Below are positions 33,255 through 34,172 of a DNA stretch of 34,172 nt, piece by piece. Made by a program: the position numbers and the translations under genes. Position 1 is the first letter of the stretch; every line of letters begins with the position of its first letter. The notes below the pieces were generated by a model. It searched no databases, was not told the DNA's origin, and was given only the letters and a program-made list of their open reading frames with translations. Origin of the DNA: Defluviitaleaceae bacterium. Lineage in GTDB: Bacteria > Bacillota > Clostridia > Lachnospirales > WQUN01. The stretch is taken from NCBI GenBank assembly GCA_009785615.1, contig WQVX01000015.1:1-34172 (forward strand). The letters run 5' to 3'.

Positions 33255-33363
33255 CTTAACCCTAACAACAGGAGCAGAATTAGCATCAATGCCCTGTAAC
33301 CCTGCATTAAGGCTGTCGGCGGCTTCTCGCCCCCATGTCCTCCAAAACGCGACTGTAAATATC
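33255..33363 (-). pseudogene. Relic copy of the tyrosine recombinase 3' end
   Basis: The minus strand carries DIYS(R)VLEDMG and then the remaining 3' end of the recombinase gene found at 33998-34171, clearly recognisable through AGCAGGAGCAGAATTAGCA-like wording on the plus strand. Small indels near GGGGGCGAGAAGCC break the frame, giving an early stop. It starts 3 bp after the stop of the 33366 gene, and the catalytic Tyr in DIYS is retained only by sequence position. It is not functional. Confidence 0.85.
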
Positions 33364-33365
33364 AA

Positions 33366-33917
33366 TTATAATGCTAAATTTGGAATCTTGAATCTCTCAC
33401 CAAAATCAATATAAAGTAGCGATAGAAAATGAAACATTGCATAGATATTAAAATCAATATGCTTTGATTTCAAAAAAGTATTATACTTCTTTTGATGACC
33501 CCACGATTGTCTAAGCGGGCTGCTAACAGGCATACTGCCTACTTTCTCTGCAATAACGTAAGTCCCTTTATCAATGTGAATCTTCATAAAACAATCTTTC
33601 TCGGGAATTTCCATTTTACATTGCTTGCGGATAAGCCTAGAAAGAGAGTATATATCACTAGAATAGAAATAATAAAAGTTCACATTGAGATAGTGAGATA
33701 AAACAGGGTCTCTCACAGCACGCCCAAAGGAATCGTCATCCGATTCATTTATTAGTAGTTCACTTTCCATGTGGATTTTCTTTAGAAATGAACTTATTTT
33801 TCCGACATCAACGGTAATTTCAACACTAGGCTTCCTGTTGAACCAAAAATACTCAATGTAATCATCAAGCATCGAATGAATAAAACTAATATCTGAATTT
33901 TTCATATCGCCAATCAT
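33366..33917 (-). CDS. Hypothetical protein, paralogue of the C-terminal half of the 31921 gene
   Basis: A 183-residue protein of no recognised family, equivalent to residues 195-395 of the larger protein at 31921 (alignment given there). It shares the FWFN(K/R)KP-type segment, the VLSxYLxVNxYY strand and the final LYIDF(G) helix. A GAGAGGAT site is only 2 bp before ATG 33917 and 14 bp before the second ATG at 33905, so the exact start is unclear. There is no membrane segment or signal. It is the first gene downstream of the partial recombinase at 33998-34171. The pair of genes, each preceded by a recombinase 3' end, looks like tandem duplication and divergence of a module. Confidence 0.75.
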   Translation of the reverse strand: MIGDMKNSDISFIHSMLDDYIEYFWFNRKPSVEITVDVGKISSFLKKIHMESELLINESDDDSFGRAVRDPVLSHYLNVNFYYFYSSDIYSLSRLIRKQCKMEIPEKDCFMKIHIDKGTYVIAEKVGSMPVSSPLRQSWGHQKKYNTFLKSKHIDFNIYAMFHFLSLLYIDFGERFKIPNLAL

Positions 33918-33997
33918 ATCCTCTCAAAAAAATTAATCTAGTAGTTTCCAACATAGCGGGAGCGTTGCAACCAACGCCCCCACCCATACCATAAAAC

Positions 33998-34171
33998 CTA
34001 AAACATCTTAACCCTAGCAACAGGAGCAGAATTAGCAACAATACCCTGTAACCCTGCATTAAGAGTGTCGGCGGCTTCCCTGCCCATGTCCTCCAAAACG
34101 TGCGAATAAATGTCCATCGTTGTGTTGTAATTGCTGTGTCCTAAACTCTTTTGGATAGCCTTAACATTAAC
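33998..34171 (-). CDS. Tyrosine recombinase (integrase), C-terminal end, runs off the window
   Basis: Fifty-seven residues to the stop at 33998-34000 show the C-terminus of a phage-type integrase: LGHSNYNTTMDIYSHVLEDM, with the catalytic His of LGH and the nucleophile Tyr of IYSHV. Enzymes of this family catalyse site-specific strand exchange and normally sit at one end of the element that they mobilise. Only the last part is inside the window; the first two thirds lie beyond 34172. A tail (GLQGIVANSAPVARVKMF) is repeated in relic form at 33255-33363. Confidence 0.88.
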   Translation of the reverse strand, partial: VNVKAIQKSLGHSNYNTTMDIYSHVLEDMGREAADTLNAGLQGIVANSAPVARVKMF

Positions 34172-34172
34172 G

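Noticed and set aside
1..34172. CRISPR array, tRNA or rRNA genes
   Set aside because: No regularly spaced repeat-spacer structure, no cloverleaf-like element or rRNA-like stretch was noticed, although tRNA detection by eye is not exhaustive.

Overview
The window looks like the chromosome of a low-GC, endospore-forming Firmicute of the class Clostridia. The basis is the conserved yqfC-yqfD-phoH-pgpH-ybeY-dgkA-era block, the AT-rich codon use, strong GGAGG-type ribosome sites and the anaerobe-type amino-acid catabolism genes. Genus cannot be fixed from the sequence alone.

Left part (1-7.2 kb): a frameshifted XRE-type regulator gene reads leftward off the window edge. Divergent from it is a compact peptide natural product (RiPP) locus: a radical SAM/SPASM maturase, a 28-codon precursor-like peptide gene with a good ribosome site (too short for ordinary gene finders), and a two-gene ABC-2 exporter. 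It is followed by a three-gene unit in which two small proteins, paralogous to each other and carrying the calcium/sugar-binding signature of LecB (PA-IIL) lectins, flank a DUF6765-like protein. That protein has a His-x3-Asp motif resembling zinc phospholipase C / P1 nuclease enzymes. This lectin-enzyme-lectin unit and the RiPP locus are the most unusual content.

Middle (7.2-18.5 kb): a convergent, very large secreted surface protein (about 1580 aa) has a twelve-copy Asp-rich minisatellite followed by eleven fibronectin-III-like repeats. Next comes an operon for asparagine/aspartate/malate breakdown (aspartase, malic enzyme, asparaginase), then a three-repeat lipoprotein and a zinc-ribbon membrane protein with an XpaC-like tail, each with a recognisable promoter.

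Right-middle (18.5-30.4 kb): a MerR regulator with a FlhA-cytoplasmic-domain-like C-terminus has its own 19-bp-spacer promoter containing a perfect palindrome. It is divergent from the sporulation/RNA-metabolism block (yqfC, yqfD, phoH, pgpH, ybeY, dgkA, a DUF3048 gene, era). A chemoreceptor with a 7TMR-DISM sensor module follows.

Right end (30.4-34.2 kb): an accessory region of gene debris with low coding density. It holds a truncated restriction endonuclease between direct repeats, a BrnT-type toxin relic, a small conserved protein, two paralogous unknown genes, and two copies of the 3' end of a tyrosine recombinase gene (one intact and running off the window, one a relic). The pairing of recombinase 3' ends with paralogous cargo genes suggests stepwise growth of a mobile element.
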